DNA of 64,000 bases from Aminobacter carboxidus (GCF_014863355.1 NZ_JACZEP010000007.1:248001-312000), one strand, 5' to 3'. Shown: positions 1-8,431, counted from the first letter of the stretch. A program made the numbers and translations. Notes: generated by a model from the letters alone, not told the origin.

Positions 1-845
1 ATCTGTGCCTTGACGATCCGGGCAAAGGTCTGCAGCACGGCATCGCCGGCGGCGTGGCCGAAGCGGTCATTGATGCTCTTGAAGCTGTCGATGTCGCAGG
101 CAACGATGCTGAGCGGCCGGCGGCGACCGAGCGCCAGCAGCCGTGGCGCCCTGCCCTGCAGGCCACGGCGATTGAGCAGCCCGGTCAATGGGTCGCTGTC
201 GCGCTCGGCCTTCAGCGCCAAAATGACATCGGCACTGGCGACGACCAGCAGGCCGAGCCCCATCGCGACGCCAAGCACCGACATGGTGAGCTGTGCCCAG
301 ATCCAGAAGTCCGACTGGAAGAACTCCGGAATGTTGTCCTTCGGAACCGAGCTGCCGGTCAAAAGCGTGCGCGCGATGAACGTCGCAGCCAGGCCAAACA
401 GCAGCCAAAGCACCGCCCGGTCGAGGACACCGCCACGCATCTGCTGCCTGATCTTCCACACCCCGCTCAAGAAGATGAAGGCCATGCCGAGATTGAGCAC
501 ATAGACCCGCACCTGCAGGTCGTTCTCGACATAGTAGAAACACAGCAAGGTGCCGACGATGGCCGCGAACCATGCCGCGTGCTCGCCACGCGGCATTGAT
601 CTGCCGGAGCGCGCAAGCACGCCCTCGACCAGCAGCAGCGGCCCGGCGGAATAAAGCGTCGAGGTCATGATGGTGTTGTAGCCGATGTCAGACGGCCACA
701 GTGCGAACTGCATGAAGGTGGCAACGCCAAAGGCCAGGAACGACAGCGCAAAGAGCAGTAACTGCCGGCGCTGGCGTTCGATCAGCCAGATGCAGAAAAA
801 CGTCACTGCAAAAAGCAGCAGCAAGGCGGAAGGGATGAACTGCAA
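1..845 (-). CDS. Membrane-anchored GGDEF protein (diguanylate cyclase), C-terminus off the window
   Basis: This is the N-terminal 281 residues of a minus-strand gene that runs off the left edge. The first ~180 residues hold about six hydrophobic segments, beginning with FIPSALLLLFAVTFFCIWLI. They are followed by the typical entry of a GGDEF domain: DPLTGLLNRRG near residue 218 and VACDIDSFKSINDRFGHAAG near 247-266. The GGDEF active-site loop itself lies beyond base 1, so catalytic competence cannot be judged. The family makes cyclic di-GMP from two GTP at the membrane. No ATG precedes the first membrane segment; a TTG at 845 is the best start and follows an in-frame stop at 930-932. The ribosome site there is weak, so the start is uncertain; an ATG at 713 would cut off the first membrane segment. 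Confidence 0.75.
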   Translation of the reverse strand, partial: MQFIPSALLLLFAVTFFCIWLIERQRRQLLLFALSFLAFGVATFMQFALWPSDIGYNTIMTSTLYSAGPLLLVEGVLARSGRSMPRGEHAAWFAAIVGTLLCFYYVENDLQVRVYVLNLGMAFIFLSGVWKIRQQMRGGVLDRAVLWLLFGLAATFIARTLLTGSSVPKDNIPEFFQSDFWIWAQLTMSVLGVAMGLGLLVVASADVILALKAERDSDPLTGLLNRRGLQGRAPRLLALGRRRPLSIVACDIDSFKSINDRFGHAAGDAVLQTFARIVKAQ

Positions 846-1031
846 TCTATTCGCTGGCCTCGGGCGTCGCCGCTCTACTTCAGGTGGTCTTGGGGGAGAC
901 TTACCGGCCCATAGGTAAACAAGCCGATATCAAGACAACGCCAAGCAGGCGAAGCATTGCGCGCGGGGTACTCACGATGGCGTGAACACGCAATGAATCG
1001 GAGCCGGACAGATGCCCGGCCCCGCCCGATT

Positions 1032-2240
1032 TCATTCCGCGGGCGCTTCGACGGCCACTTCACGCTTGCGGCCGAGCGTTACCTGCGCCAACACGAAGGC
1101 GATGACGGCGGAGATGGTGATGCCGAAGACCATCGGCAGCGGCGTTCCGTCGAAGAACAGGCCGGCCACGGCCATGGCGACAGCGCCGGTGGCAAAGTGC
1201 AGCGTGCCCATCAGCGCAGATGCCGTGCCGGCAATTTCGCCATGCTCTTCCATCGCCAGCACCGAGGTCGTGGGGATGACCAGGCCGAGGAAACCGTAGC
1301 CGATGAACAGCAGCACGGCGAGCACGTCGAGGCGGTCGACGCCGGAGGCGAACACGGCAAGCAGTATGACCATCATCGTGGCGTAACCGACCACCGCCAC
1401 CCGCACCACGCGCTGGAGCCCGAAGCGCTCGGTCAGCAATCCGGTCAGCTGCGACATGCCGATGAAGGCGACCGCATTGATCGAGAAGAACACGCTGTAG
1501 ACCGACGGCGACAGGCCGTAGTGGTCGATCAGGATGAACGACGAGTTGGCGAGATAGACGAAGAAGCTGGCAATGCCGAAGCCGCCGATGAAGGTCAGGC
1601 CGAGGAAATTGCGGTCGCCGAGCAGGAAGCGGTAGCCGCTGAGCGCGCTGCCCACCGAACTTTCGGCGCGATGTTCCAGCGGCCGTGTCTCCTTGAGCGA
1701 CGTCGACAACAGCACGATGGCAAGCACTGCGGCTGCGGTGACGACCCAGAACACGGCGCGCCAGCCAAAGCCTTCGATGACAAGCGAACCGGTCAGCGGT
1801 GCAAGGATCGGCGACACCGAAAACACCAGCATCAGGAGCGACATCAACCGCGCTGCTTCGGTACCGGTATGCAGGTCGCGCACGATGGCGCGCGGCACCA
1901 CCATGCCGGCCGAGGCACCGAGGCCCTGCACGACGCGGAAGAAGATCAGCCATTCGATGTTGGGCGCAAGGGCAGCACCCACGCCGCCGATGGCAAACAG
2001 CACCAGGCCGATATAGAGCGGCGCCTTGCGGCCGATCATGTCGGAGATCGGGCCGACGACGATCTGCGCAAGTCCCATCGCCAGGAAGAAGACGAGCAGG
2101 CTCATCTGCACGGCAGCGGTGCCGGCATTAAGGTCGGCGCCGATCGTCGGCAGCGCGGGAAGATACATGTCGATGGCAAACGGACCGATGGCCGACAAAA
2201 GGCCGAGCACGACCGCTACGCGGAAGAATTGGGGTGTCAT
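1032..2240 (-). CDS. MFS drug-efflux transporter, Bcr/CflA type
   Basis: A 402-residue inner-membrane protein with about 12 hydrophobic segments. The opening (FRVAVVLGLLSAIGPFAIDMYLPALP) and the motif-A-like loop GPISDMIGRKAP at residues 63-74 match the Bcr/CflA group of proton-driven drug exporters. The reading frame is open to 2342, but residues upstream of the chosen ATG are not membrane-like. A second ATG at 2273 would add 11 residues. The gene is divergent from the tetR gene at 2411, and a promoter for it sits at 2361-2389. This is the usual arrangement of a TetR-controlled efflux pump, so the neighbour is inferred to be its repressor. The substrate cannot be read from sequence. Confidence 0.85.
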   Translation of the reverse strand: MTPQFFRVAVVLGLLSAIGPFAIDMYLPALPTIGADLNAGTAAVQMSLLVFFLAMGLAQIVVGPISDMIGRKAPLYIGLVLFAIGGVGAALAPNIEWLIFFRVVQGLGASAGMVVPRAIVRDLHTGTEAARLMSLLMLVFSVSPILAPLTGSLVIEGFGWRAVFWVVTAAAVLAIVLLSTSLKETRPLEHRAESSVGSALSGYRFLLGDRNFLGLTFIGGFGIASFFVYLANSSFILIDHYGLSPSVYSVFFSINAVAFIGMSQLTGLLTERFGLQRVVRVAVVGYATMMVILLAVFASGVDRLDVLAVLLFIGYGFLGLVIPTTSVLAMEEHGEIAGTASALMGTLHFATGAVAMAVAGLFFDGTPLPMVFGITISAVIAFVLAQVTLGRKREVAVEAPAE

Positions 2241-2360
2241 GGCTTTGATTCTTTCGGATCTGGTTTCCGCCATGAAAACACGGCGACGTGTAATCCAAGG
2301 ACGTTTGGCAACCCGAGATTCCGACTCCTCCCGAACCAGCACCTCAATGTTGCGTCAATA

Positions 2361-2404
2361 TTTTTAGACAGACTTGTCCAAATCGTCAATCACCTGTATA
2401 TAAA
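2361..2404. promoter_or_regulatory. Interlocked divergent promoters with candidate TetR operator
   Basis: On the minus strand TTGACG (2389-2384) and TAAAAA (2366-2361) are separated by 17 bases and point to the efflux gene. On the plus strand TTGTCC (2374-2379) and TATATA (2397-2402) are also separated by 17 bases and point to tetR. The two promoters overlap almost completely. An inverted repeat GACA-gact-TGTC (2367-2378) lies in the shared spacer, where a bound repressor would block both. The operator is an inference from position and symmetry. Confidence 0.5.
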
Positions 2405-2410
2405 AATTCC

Positions 2411-3064
2411 ATGACACCTGCCATCGCTCCTGACATTGCGGTTGCCCGCAGCCACACCGCCAAGCGCCTCTCGGTCCTCGATGCCGCGGCCCGCGTCTTC
2501 TGTCGCGAAGGCTTCACCGGTGCCAACATCGACCTCATCGCCGCCGAGGCCGGCGTGTCGCGTCAGACCGTCTACAATCACCATGGCGATAAGGAGAACC
2601 TGCTGGTCGCGGTAGTCCGGGAAATCACCGAACGCATCAACGCAGGCGTGTTTGAAACGCTGGCCACCTTCCCCGACAAGCCGGTCGACCTCGAGTTGGA
2701 ACTGATCGAATTTGCCGTGCGGCTCAACCAGAACTGCATGTGCAACCGCGACGGCAAGTTCCTGCGCAAGCTGTTGCAGACCGAAGGCGAGCGCTATCCC
2801 GATCTGTTTGCCGGCTGGCGCGAACATGGCCCGGCCAAGACCTGGGCAGCCCTTGCCGCGCGATTCGCCCGCCTCGCCCTTTCCGGCTGGCTCGACCTCG
2901 ACGATCCCGACGTCGCCGCGCGCCAGTTCCTGGCCCTGGTCAATGCCGATCTGCAGATGGCGCTGATCTTCGGCGACACCGTCTCAGAAGAGCAGCTGCG
3001 CACCGCGACAACCAACGCCGTGCGCTGCTTTCTGCGCGCCTACGGCAAGCCACGCCCAGTCTGA
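2411..3064 (+). CDS. TetR/AcrR family transcriptional regulator
   Basis: A 217-residue protein with an N-terminal TetR helix-turn-helix at about residues 15-65: VLDAAARVFCREGFTGANI followed by AEAGVSRQTVYNHHGDKENL. The C-terminal part is the variable ligand and dimer domain. The gene is divergent from the efflux gene and is therefore its likely local repressor, released by a pump substrate. The ATG lies only 8 bases after the best -10 hexamer and has no Shine-Dalgarno sequence, so the mRNA may be leaderless. No later ATG would keep the DNA-binding domain intact. Confidence 0.87.
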   Translation: MTPAIAPDIAVARSHTAKRLSVLDAAARVFCREGFTGANIDLIAAEAGVSRQTVYNHHGDKENLLVAVVREITERINAGVFETLATFPDKPVDLELELIEFAVRLNQNCMCNRDGKFLRKLLQTEGERYPDLFAGWREHGPAKTWAALAARFARLALSGWLDLDDPDVAARQFLALVNADLQMALIFGDTVSEEQLRTATTNAVRCFLRAYGKPRPV

Positions 3065-3216
3065 TTTAAGACTGGATGGATGTCGGTTTCGGCCGTCATC
3101 TTTCAGCCGCGTGCCGGTTGGAATCCCAATCCTCAAATACGGCGTTATATCCGGTTTACGCCGGCCTCAAGCTTGATTACAGGTAGGGGACGATTCAATC
3201 GGACCCGCATCTACAT

Positions 3217-3756
3217 ATGGCCGAAGACCAGATCCGCTACGACATTCTCGCCCAGGAGGCACTGCGTGGCGTCATGCGCAAGGTCCTGGCGGAAGTCGCG
3301 CGCACAGGCCTGCCGGGCAACCACCATTTCTTCATCACCTTCATGACCGGCGCGCCGGGCGTGCGCATCTCCTCGCGTCTGCATGAGCGCTACCCCGAGC
3401 AGATGACGATCGTCATCCAGTTCCAGTATTGGGACCTCAAGGTCACCGATACCGGCTTCGAAGTTGGCCTGTCCTTCTCCGACGTTCCGGAAAAGCTCGA
3501 AATCCCCTTCTCCGCCGTGCGCGGCTTCTACGATCCTTCGGTCAACTTCGAACTCGAATTCGAGGTCAAGGCCGAGGCTGCCACGGCCCCCGAAGAGGTG
3601 GCTGCCAAGCCTGAGCCGATCGCTGTGGTCAAGCCGGCCGAGCGCAAGCCCGCACCGAAGAAGAAGGCCGGCACTGCCGAAAAGGAAGCCGTCGAAGAGC
3701 CGGCCCACGGCAAGGGCGCCGACGTCGTCTCGCTCGACGCCTTCCGCAAGAAGTAG
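3217..3756 (+). CDS. sspB: SspB-family ClpXP adaptor protein
   Basis: A 179-residue protein of the alphaproteobacterial SspB type. SspB binds ssrA-tagged and other substrates and hands them to the ClpXP protease in the cytoplasm. The N-terminal ~115 residues contain the conserved fold (RYDILAQEALRGVMRKVL, NHHFFITFMT, GVRISSRLHERYP, MTIVIQFQYWDLKV). A Pro/Ala/Lys/Glu-rich flexible linker follows. The tail ends VVSLDAFRKK, the place where SspB proteins carry the short ClpX-docking peptide. The ATG at 3217 is the family start; the ribosome site is weak. The next gene starts 16 bases after the stop, so the three small genes 3217-4200 look like one operon. Confidence 0.87.
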   Translation: MAEDQIRYDILAQEALRGVMRKVLAEVARTGLPGNHHFFITFMTGAPGVRISSRLHERYPEQMTIVIQFQYWDLKVTDTGFEVGLSFSDVPEKLEIPFSAVRGFYDPSVNFELEFEVKAEAATAPEEVAAKPEPIAVVKPAERKPAPKKKAGTAEKEAVEEPAHGKGADVVSLDAFRKK

Positions 3757-3772
3757 CCCCGGGCGAGGTCGC

Positions 3773-3970
3773 ATGGCCGACATCGTCAATCTCCGCCAGT
3801 TCAAGAAGCTAAAGGCGCGGACCGAGCGCGAAACGCTTGCCGAGCAGAATCGCACCTTGCACGGCCGCACCAAGGCAGAGAAGCAGCGCGACCAGCTGAC
3901 CTCCGAGCGCGCCGACAAATTCGTCGACGGCCACCGCCGCGAGCGTGACCCCGAGAAATCCGACCGGTGA
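3773..3970 (+). CDS. DUF4169 family small protein
   Basis: A 65-residue, very polar protein (MADIVNLRQFKKLKARTERE, then TKAEKQRDQL and DGHRRERDP). The N-terminal MA-(D/E)-IVNLRQ-KK-R signature is that of DUF4169, a family of unknown function in Alphaproteobacteria. It is almost entirely charged and probably helical, with no membrane segment. A GGGCGAGGTCGC leader gives a plausible ribosome site. Its stop overlaps the GTG start of the RHH gene, so translation of the two is coupled. Position after sspB suggests, but does not show, a link to proteolysis or nucleic-acid binding. Confidence 0.75.
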   Translation: MADIVNLRQFKKLKARTERETLAEQNRTLHGRTKAEKQRDQLTSERADKFVDGHRRERDPEKSDR

Positions 3971-4200
3971 GCCTCGTCGAAAAGCGCTCGGTGACGATCC
4001 GCGGCCACCGCACCAGCTATTCGCTCGAAAAACCGTTTTACGACGACCTCGTCGCCATATCGGCGGCGCGCGACATGACGCTGGCTGCCCTCGTCGCCGA
4101 AGTCGACGCCCAGCGTCCGCGCGAGGCCAACCTGTCCTCGGCACTCCGGCTATTCGTGCTGGAGCAGGCCAAGCTCGCGGCCTCAGTCAACCCTCTCTGA
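3967..4200 (+). CDS. Ribbon-helix-helix domain protein
   Basis: A 77-residue protein with the RHH_4-type layout: KRSVTIRGHRTSYSLEKPF, where a beta-strand precedes a helix, then FYDDLVAISAARDMTLAALV and a C-terminal helix SSALRLFVLEQAKL. Ribbon-helix-helix proteins bind DNA as dimers through the N-terminal strand. The start is a GTG whose last two bases are in the TGA stop of the preceding DUF4169 gene (GTGA overlap), indicating translational coupling. No target can be named. It is followed by a decayed toxin-antitoxin remnant, but the RHH protein itself belongs to the sspB operon, not to that module. Confidence 0.77.
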   Translation: MSLVEKRSVTIRGHRTSYSLEKPFYDDLVAISAARDMTLAALVAEVDAQRPREANLSSALRLFVLEQAKLAASVNPL

Positions 4201-4232
4201 AGCCGCCCCGCACCCGTTGCCGTAATGCACTA

Positions 4233-4319
4233 ATGAAGATCGTCTGGGACGAACCAAAGCGGCTGGCCAACCTTGCAAAGCACGGCTTCGACTTTGCCTC
4301 GCTTGATGATGACTTTTGA
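4233..4319 (+). pseudogene. BrnT toxin N-terminal remnant
   Basis: A 28-codon reading frame MKIVWDEPKRLANLAKHGFD followed by FASLDDDF and a stop. BrnT toxins (RelE-fold ribonucleases of about 90 residues) open exactly in this way: K-x-x-WDE-K-x-NL-KHG-D-F. The catalytic body is missing. BrnA-like sequence begins about 20 bases downstream, so a deletion has joined the two genes of a former brnT-brnA module. The identification rests on the opening motif and on the BrnA-like tail next to it. Confidence 0.6.
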
Positions 4320-4339
4320 GGCAGTACCCGGCGAAATCC

Positions 4340-4458
4340 GTGCCCAAGCAGGTCGTCTCCATCCGCCTCGATCCCGACGTGATCGCCAAATTCAAGGCCA
4401 CCGGCAAGGCTGGCAGGGCCGCATCAATAACATTTTGAAGAAGGCCAAGCTCGGCTGA
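4340..4458 (+). pseudogene. BrnA antitoxin C-terminal remnant, frameshifted
   Basis: Translation from 4340 gives PKQVVSIRLDPDVIAKFKATGK. From 4408 the next frame gives GWQGRINNILKKAKLG and a stop at 4458. Together they form the conserved C-terminal RHH-like end of BrnA (VSIRLDPDV...FKATGKGWQ.RIN..L). The frames join at a single missing base near 4406-4409. The N-terminal half of BrnA is absent. This is a dead antitoxin, adjacent to the BrnT remnant at 4233. Confidence 0.6.
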
Positions 4459-4495
4459 GACTGCGCGGCAAGCGTCGCGGCCTGAGAATCTTCAC

Positions 4496-7400
4496 CTACT
4501 GGCTCTGCAGCGACTTGAAGAAATCGTCGAGGCTGAGCGGCTCGATCTTCTTTTTCACCGGCGTTTCCGGGGTAACCGGATCCGGATCAGCCGGGCTCGC
4601 CTGACCCGGCACGGCCATCGGCCGGGCATCTGGCAACGGTGCGCGTTCGATCTCGGACACCGGTGCGGGCTTTGCCGCTTCTGCTTCGCGTCGCGCCTTT
4701 TCGGCAGCGGCCAGCCGCGCCTTCTCCGCGTCGAGCGTAGCATTCTGTTCGGCTTCAAGCCGTGCCTTTTCTTCCGCTTGCCGGGCCTTCTCGGCCTCCC
4801 GAAGCGCAAGTTCCCTGGCCGCGTCGGCCTGGGCTTTTGCCGCGGCCTCGGCGGCGCGCCGCTCCTCCTCGGCCTTCAGCCGCTCTGCCTCGGCTTTCGC
4901 CTTGGCCTCTTCCTCGGCCCTTATCCGTGCCTCCTCGGCGATGCGCTCGCGCTCAGCCTGAACTGCCGCGAAATAGCGCGCCTCGCGGCGCAGACGCTGC
5001 TTTTCCAGCAGGACAGCCTGCATCGCCTCGACGCGCGCCTGTTCCTTTTCCAGCGCGCGCTGGGTCAGGAACTGCGCCATCGGCGCGCTGTCGAACAGCT
5101 TGACCGTCGCCCCCGGCTCGCCATCGATCTGGAAGTTCATCGCCGGCTCCGAGCCGACAAGTTCTTCCTTGCCGGGCGCATAGGTGATTGAACCATGGGC
5201 CGAGACGACACCGTCATTGAGGTCGGCGCGCAGATCGGCATTCAGCATCGCCGCCGGGTTCTTGAGCGTCAGCGGCGGCGCCCGCAGGATGCCTCCGGCA
5301 AGGGTGAAGGCGATGTCCGCCTTCCCGGCGGTGAAGCTGCCTTCGCCGGCAAGAGCGGGCGCGAATTCGGCGACGCGCGCCGCGTTGATGTCGCGGCCGA
5401 GCGCGTCGGCCTTGGCGATCAGCGGCGCAAAGGCGTCGGGATTGAAACCGGACAAGACAAGCCCGTCGATATCGGCCGTGCCGGAACCGGACAGCGAGGC
5501 GACGAGCCCCTCGACCGATTTGCCGCTGCCCGACAAGGTCGCGGAGAAATTGCCCTTGCCGCCGATCTCGCCCCCCGCCGGAATTGCTGCCACATCGGCA
5601 CCGTCGAGTTTCAGCTGGCCTGAAATGAAGGCCGTGCCATCATTGTTCTTGAGTTCGATGAGGCCGCCAAGGTCGCCACCGAACAGCTTGGCCCTGATGT
5701 TGGAAAGCCTGAGCGCCTGGCTGTCGACCTGCAACGCCAGCACCGCGTCATGGGCGGTTGCCAGCGGTTCGGCCAAAAGCGTGCCGGTGATGATTTCGAG
5801 GTCGGCGCTGAACGGCGCCACCGGCTTCGGCGCAAAGGCCGACGTCGGCCATGCCCCGTTTTCACTTTCCAGGGCCGCCGCACCGAGGGTCATTTCCGCA
5901 AACGGCCTGAGGTCCAGCTCGTCGAGCGTCAGCGAACCGCTGAGATGCGGCATCCCCTCGTTGAGCTCGGCCTTGAGGTTGCCGACCACCGCGCCTTGGT
6001 TGACGGTGCCGTCGAGCCTGTCGAGCATCAGGATGCCGCCTCCCAGGCTGGCATCGGCGGCGAGCTCCACTTGCGTGCCGGTTCCCATGCCCGGCAAGGT
6101 CACGCCCGAGGTCATCAGCCACGGTTCGAGGTCGGTCGCCTGCAGCGTCGCCCGGCCCTTCAGGTTGGCAATGCCGTCGCGCACGGCCGCCATGCCGGTA
6201 AACCCGGCCGAGGCGTCGTCGCCCTTGAGGCTCGCGGTCACGTCGAGGCCATTCTGCACGGCACCTTTGGCCGTCAGCGCCAGTTCGCCCGGCCCGGTCA
6301 TGCCAAGCGGCAGCACCGGCAGGCCGGCCAGTGCCAGCAGGCTGGTTGCATCCTCGTTGCGGGCGGAAAATTCGAGCTTCATCTGTGAGCTTGCAAGCGC
6401 GCTTGGCATTACTTGCGCCGACAGCGTCGCCAGCAGATCGGACCCGCCGGCTTCGCCCTGCCCGCTAAGCGCTATTCCCGTCGTCTTGTCGCCATTGTCG
6501 ACGGCACTGGCGACGAAGTCGATCCGCGCATCGGCCAACAGTCCGGGATAGGCTGCGGCGCGTGCAGCCAAGCCGCCCAGCAACTTGTTTTCAGGCGCCT
6601 GCTTGGCCGCCAGCGCGACCAGCGGCGCGAGGTCGACCGCCACCACCGAGGCGTCGAGATTGCCGGTGGGCGCCTTGGGAAAATCTTTGATCCGCCCGAT
6701 GGCGCTCAGCGACGCGCCGGCCAGTCCGCCAACCGACAGTTTGTCGATCTCCAGAACGCCATCGCGCAGCCTGAGCGCGGTGTCGACGGTTTCGGCGCTG
6801 AGACCGGCAAAATTCACCGGTCCGGCCTTCACCGCAAGGTCGAGGTCGGCATCGCTGAACCGGTTGGCACCCTGGTCGGTGACGAACAGCGAGGCAAAGG
6901 CGCGCAACCCGTCGAGGTCGAGTTCACCGCCATCGAGCTTCATCGTCATCGATGACCTGGCGTCATCGGGCAGCATGCTGTCCAGTCCGCCGGTGAACCT
7001 CGCCTTGCCAAGGATAAGTTCGACGTCGTCGAATGTCTGCTGTTCGCGCGTCAGCGCCACCTTGGCCTTGAACCCCGCCGCCGGCAGCTTGCGCACCGCC
7101 TCGTCGACATCCTTGGCCACCCAGGCGGCGAAACCAGACGGCTGGCCCACCGCCAGCAGCATCTGCCCGTCGAAGCCGAGTGTGCCTTCGGTGCGCAGGA
7201 ACCCGTCGGCCTCAAGCCGCGTGCGGCCTGGCAAGGTCGCTGCCAGCGACTTGAGCTTCCATCCCCCCTCACCGGGCTCGGCCGACATCTTGACGTCGCG
7301 CACCGTGGTGTCGCCGGCAACGACGGCCGGCAGGTCGACATCGACGGTGCCGGGGATCGTCGGCCGCGGCAGGTCGACGAGCACCTTTTCAAGCGCCGTC

Positions 7401-8431
7401 AGGCGCTCGGAAACCGAAAAGCCGATGCCCGCCTGATCACCGCCCACCGCCTCGTCGAAACGCACCTGGGCGCCATTGGCCGTGACGGCGAAATGTGGGT
7501 CGGCGCCGAGATTGACCTCCGCCGTACCTTCGGCGGTATAGGGATCCTCGAGCGGCCCGCTTTCGAAGCGGAATTCCTCGACGCCCAGCCTGGCATGGTC
7601 GAGCGCGAACTTGCCTTTCACCCGGAAGCCGGGTTCGACGGGTTTGGCCGGCGCCTTGGTGTTGTCGCCGTCGGCTGTAGCCACCGGCTCAGCCTGCGCC
7701 TCGATGACGCTGAAGCCGCCCGAATAGAGCGCCCTGCCCTTGTCCATTGAGGCATTGCCGTCACCTTCAATGACGACGCCGTAGCGATCGGGCGTGGCGC
7801 GCACCCTGAGCCGCATCTGGCCGGCCGGATCGACGGACCCGGTCGCCACCGACAGCTGGGTCTTCAGGCCGTCGATACGCAGCGAGCCGTCGACGCGCCA
7901 CGGACCGGCGAGCGATTTGGCCGAGATGGAGGTGTTGATCTCCGAGAGCAGATGGTCACGCCCGCTCGCCGCGCGGCGAAGCCGCACCTGTCCTTCGGTG
8001 ATGGTCAGCTTTTCAATCGAGATCTGCTTGGCGTCGAACGGTGCCGACGGGCGGATCGCCCAGTCGACAACGCCGTCGGCAGCGACGTCGATGATCGCCT
8101 TCGGTCGCACCAGCCGCATGTCATAGATCAGGAACTCGCCGCTCAGCAGCGGCGCCAGTTCGGCGTCCATCGAAAACGTCTCGACGGTCATCGCATCGTT
8201 GCCGCCGGCTCCACCGCCGACGGTCACGTCCGAGAAGGTCACCGACGGAAACGGCAGGATGCGCGCGACCACCTCGCCCTGCACCACCACCTTGCGGCCA
8301 AGTATGGCGCTTGCCTCGCGCTCGAACTCGGCCTTGTAACCGGACCAGTCGACAAAATACGGCCCCACCAGCGCCGCACACAGCGCCAGTACCAACAGTC
8401 CACCGAATATGACAAACAGGCGAGCGAGCAT
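4496..8431 (-). CDS. AsmA family protein, long form with charged coiled-coil tail
   Basis: A 1311-residue envelope protein. It has one N-terminal membrane anchor (LFVIFGGLLVLALCAALVGP) followed directly by the AsmA signature: VDWSGYKAEFEREASAILGR, then PFPSVTFSDVTVGG. AsmA and TamB-like proteins are long beta-rich periplasmic proteins linked to lipid transport and outer-membrane assembly. The middle ~1050 residues are repetitive beta-rich sequence. Residues ~1122-1253 are an E/A/K/R-rich stretch typical of a long single helix or coiled coil, followed by a Pro-rich end and EPLSLDDFFKSLQSQ. This tail is an addition to the usual AsmA layout. The frame starts at its own ATG just before the membrane segment. 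It is transcribed alone; no partner gene is adjacent. Confidence 0.85.
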   Translation of the reverse strand: MLARLFVIFGGLLVLALCAALVGPYFVDWSGYKAEFEREASAILGRKVVVQGEVVARILPFPSVTFSDVTVGGGAGGNDAMTVETFSMDAELAPLLSGEFLIYDMRLVRPKAIIDVAADGVVDWAIRPSAPFDAKQISIEKLTITEGQVRLRRAASGRDHLLSEINTSISAKSLAGPWRVDGSLRIDGLKTQLSVATGSVDPAGQMRLRVRATPDRYGVVIEGDGNASMDKGRALYSGGFSVIEAQAEPVATADGDNTKAPAKPVEPGFRVKGKFALDHARLGVEEFRFESGPLEDPYTAEGTAEVNLGADPHFAVTANGAQVRFDEAVGGDQAGIGFSVSERLTALEKVLVDLPRPTIPGTVDVDLPAVVAGDTTVRDVKMSAEPGEGGWKLKSLAATLPGRTRLEADGFLRTEGTLGFDGQMLLAVGQPSGFAAWVAKDVDEAVRKLPAAGFKAKVALTREQQTFDDVELILGKARFTGGLDSMLPDDARSSMTMKLDGGELDLDGLRAFASLFVTDQGANRFSDADLDLAVKAGPVNFAGLSAETVDTALRLRDGVLEIDKLSVGGLAGASLSAIGRIKDFPKAPTGNLDASVVAVDLAPLVALAAKQAPENKLLGGLAARAAAYPGLLADARIDFVASAVDNGDKTTGIALSGQGEAGGSDLLATLSAQVMPSALASSQMKLEFSARNEDATSLLALAGLPVLPLGMTGPGELALTAKGAVQNGLDVTASLKGDDASAGFTGMAAVRDGIANLKGRATLQATDLEPWLMTSGVTLPGMGTGTQVELAADASLGGGILMLDRLDGTVNQGAVVGNLKAELNEGMPHLSGSLTLDELDLRPFAEMTLGAAALESENGAWPTSAFAPKPVAPFSADLEIITGTLLAEPLATAHDAVLALQVDSQALRLSNIRAKLFGGDLGGLIELKNNDGTAFISGQLKLDGADVAAIPAGGEIGGKGNFSATLSGSGKSVEGLVASLSGSGTADIDGLVLSGFNPDAFAPLIAKADALGRDINAARVAEFAPALAGEGSFTAGKADIAFTLAGGILRAPPLTLKNPAAMLNADLRADLNDGVVSAHGSITYAPGKEELVGSEPAMNFQIDGEPGATVKLFDSAPMAQFLTQRALEKEQARVEAMQAVLLEKQRLRREARYFAAVQAERERIAEEARIRAEEEAKAKAEAERLKAEEERRAAEAAAKAQADAARELALREAEKARQAEEKARLEAEQNATLDAEKARLAAAEKARREAEAAKPAPVSEIERAPLPDARPMAVPGQASPADPDPVTPETPVKKKIEPLSLDDFFKSLQSQ

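Noticed and set aside
2300-2345. A tRNA-like string with gattccgactcctcccgaa
   Set aside because: It does not fold into a cloverleaf and lacks the T-loop consensus; it lies in the leader of the efflux gene.
957-2414. A 485-codon plus-strand frame opposite the efflux gene, rich in His, Arg, Glu and Asp
   Set aside because: It is the antisense of a well-supported transporter, has no ribosome site, and its composition is that of GC-rich antisense frames.
4743-5120. Repetitive sequence in the AsmA gene suspected to be a DNA repeat
   Set aside because: It reflects the Glu/Ala/Lys/Arg-rich helical tail of the protein; there is no exact nucleotide period.
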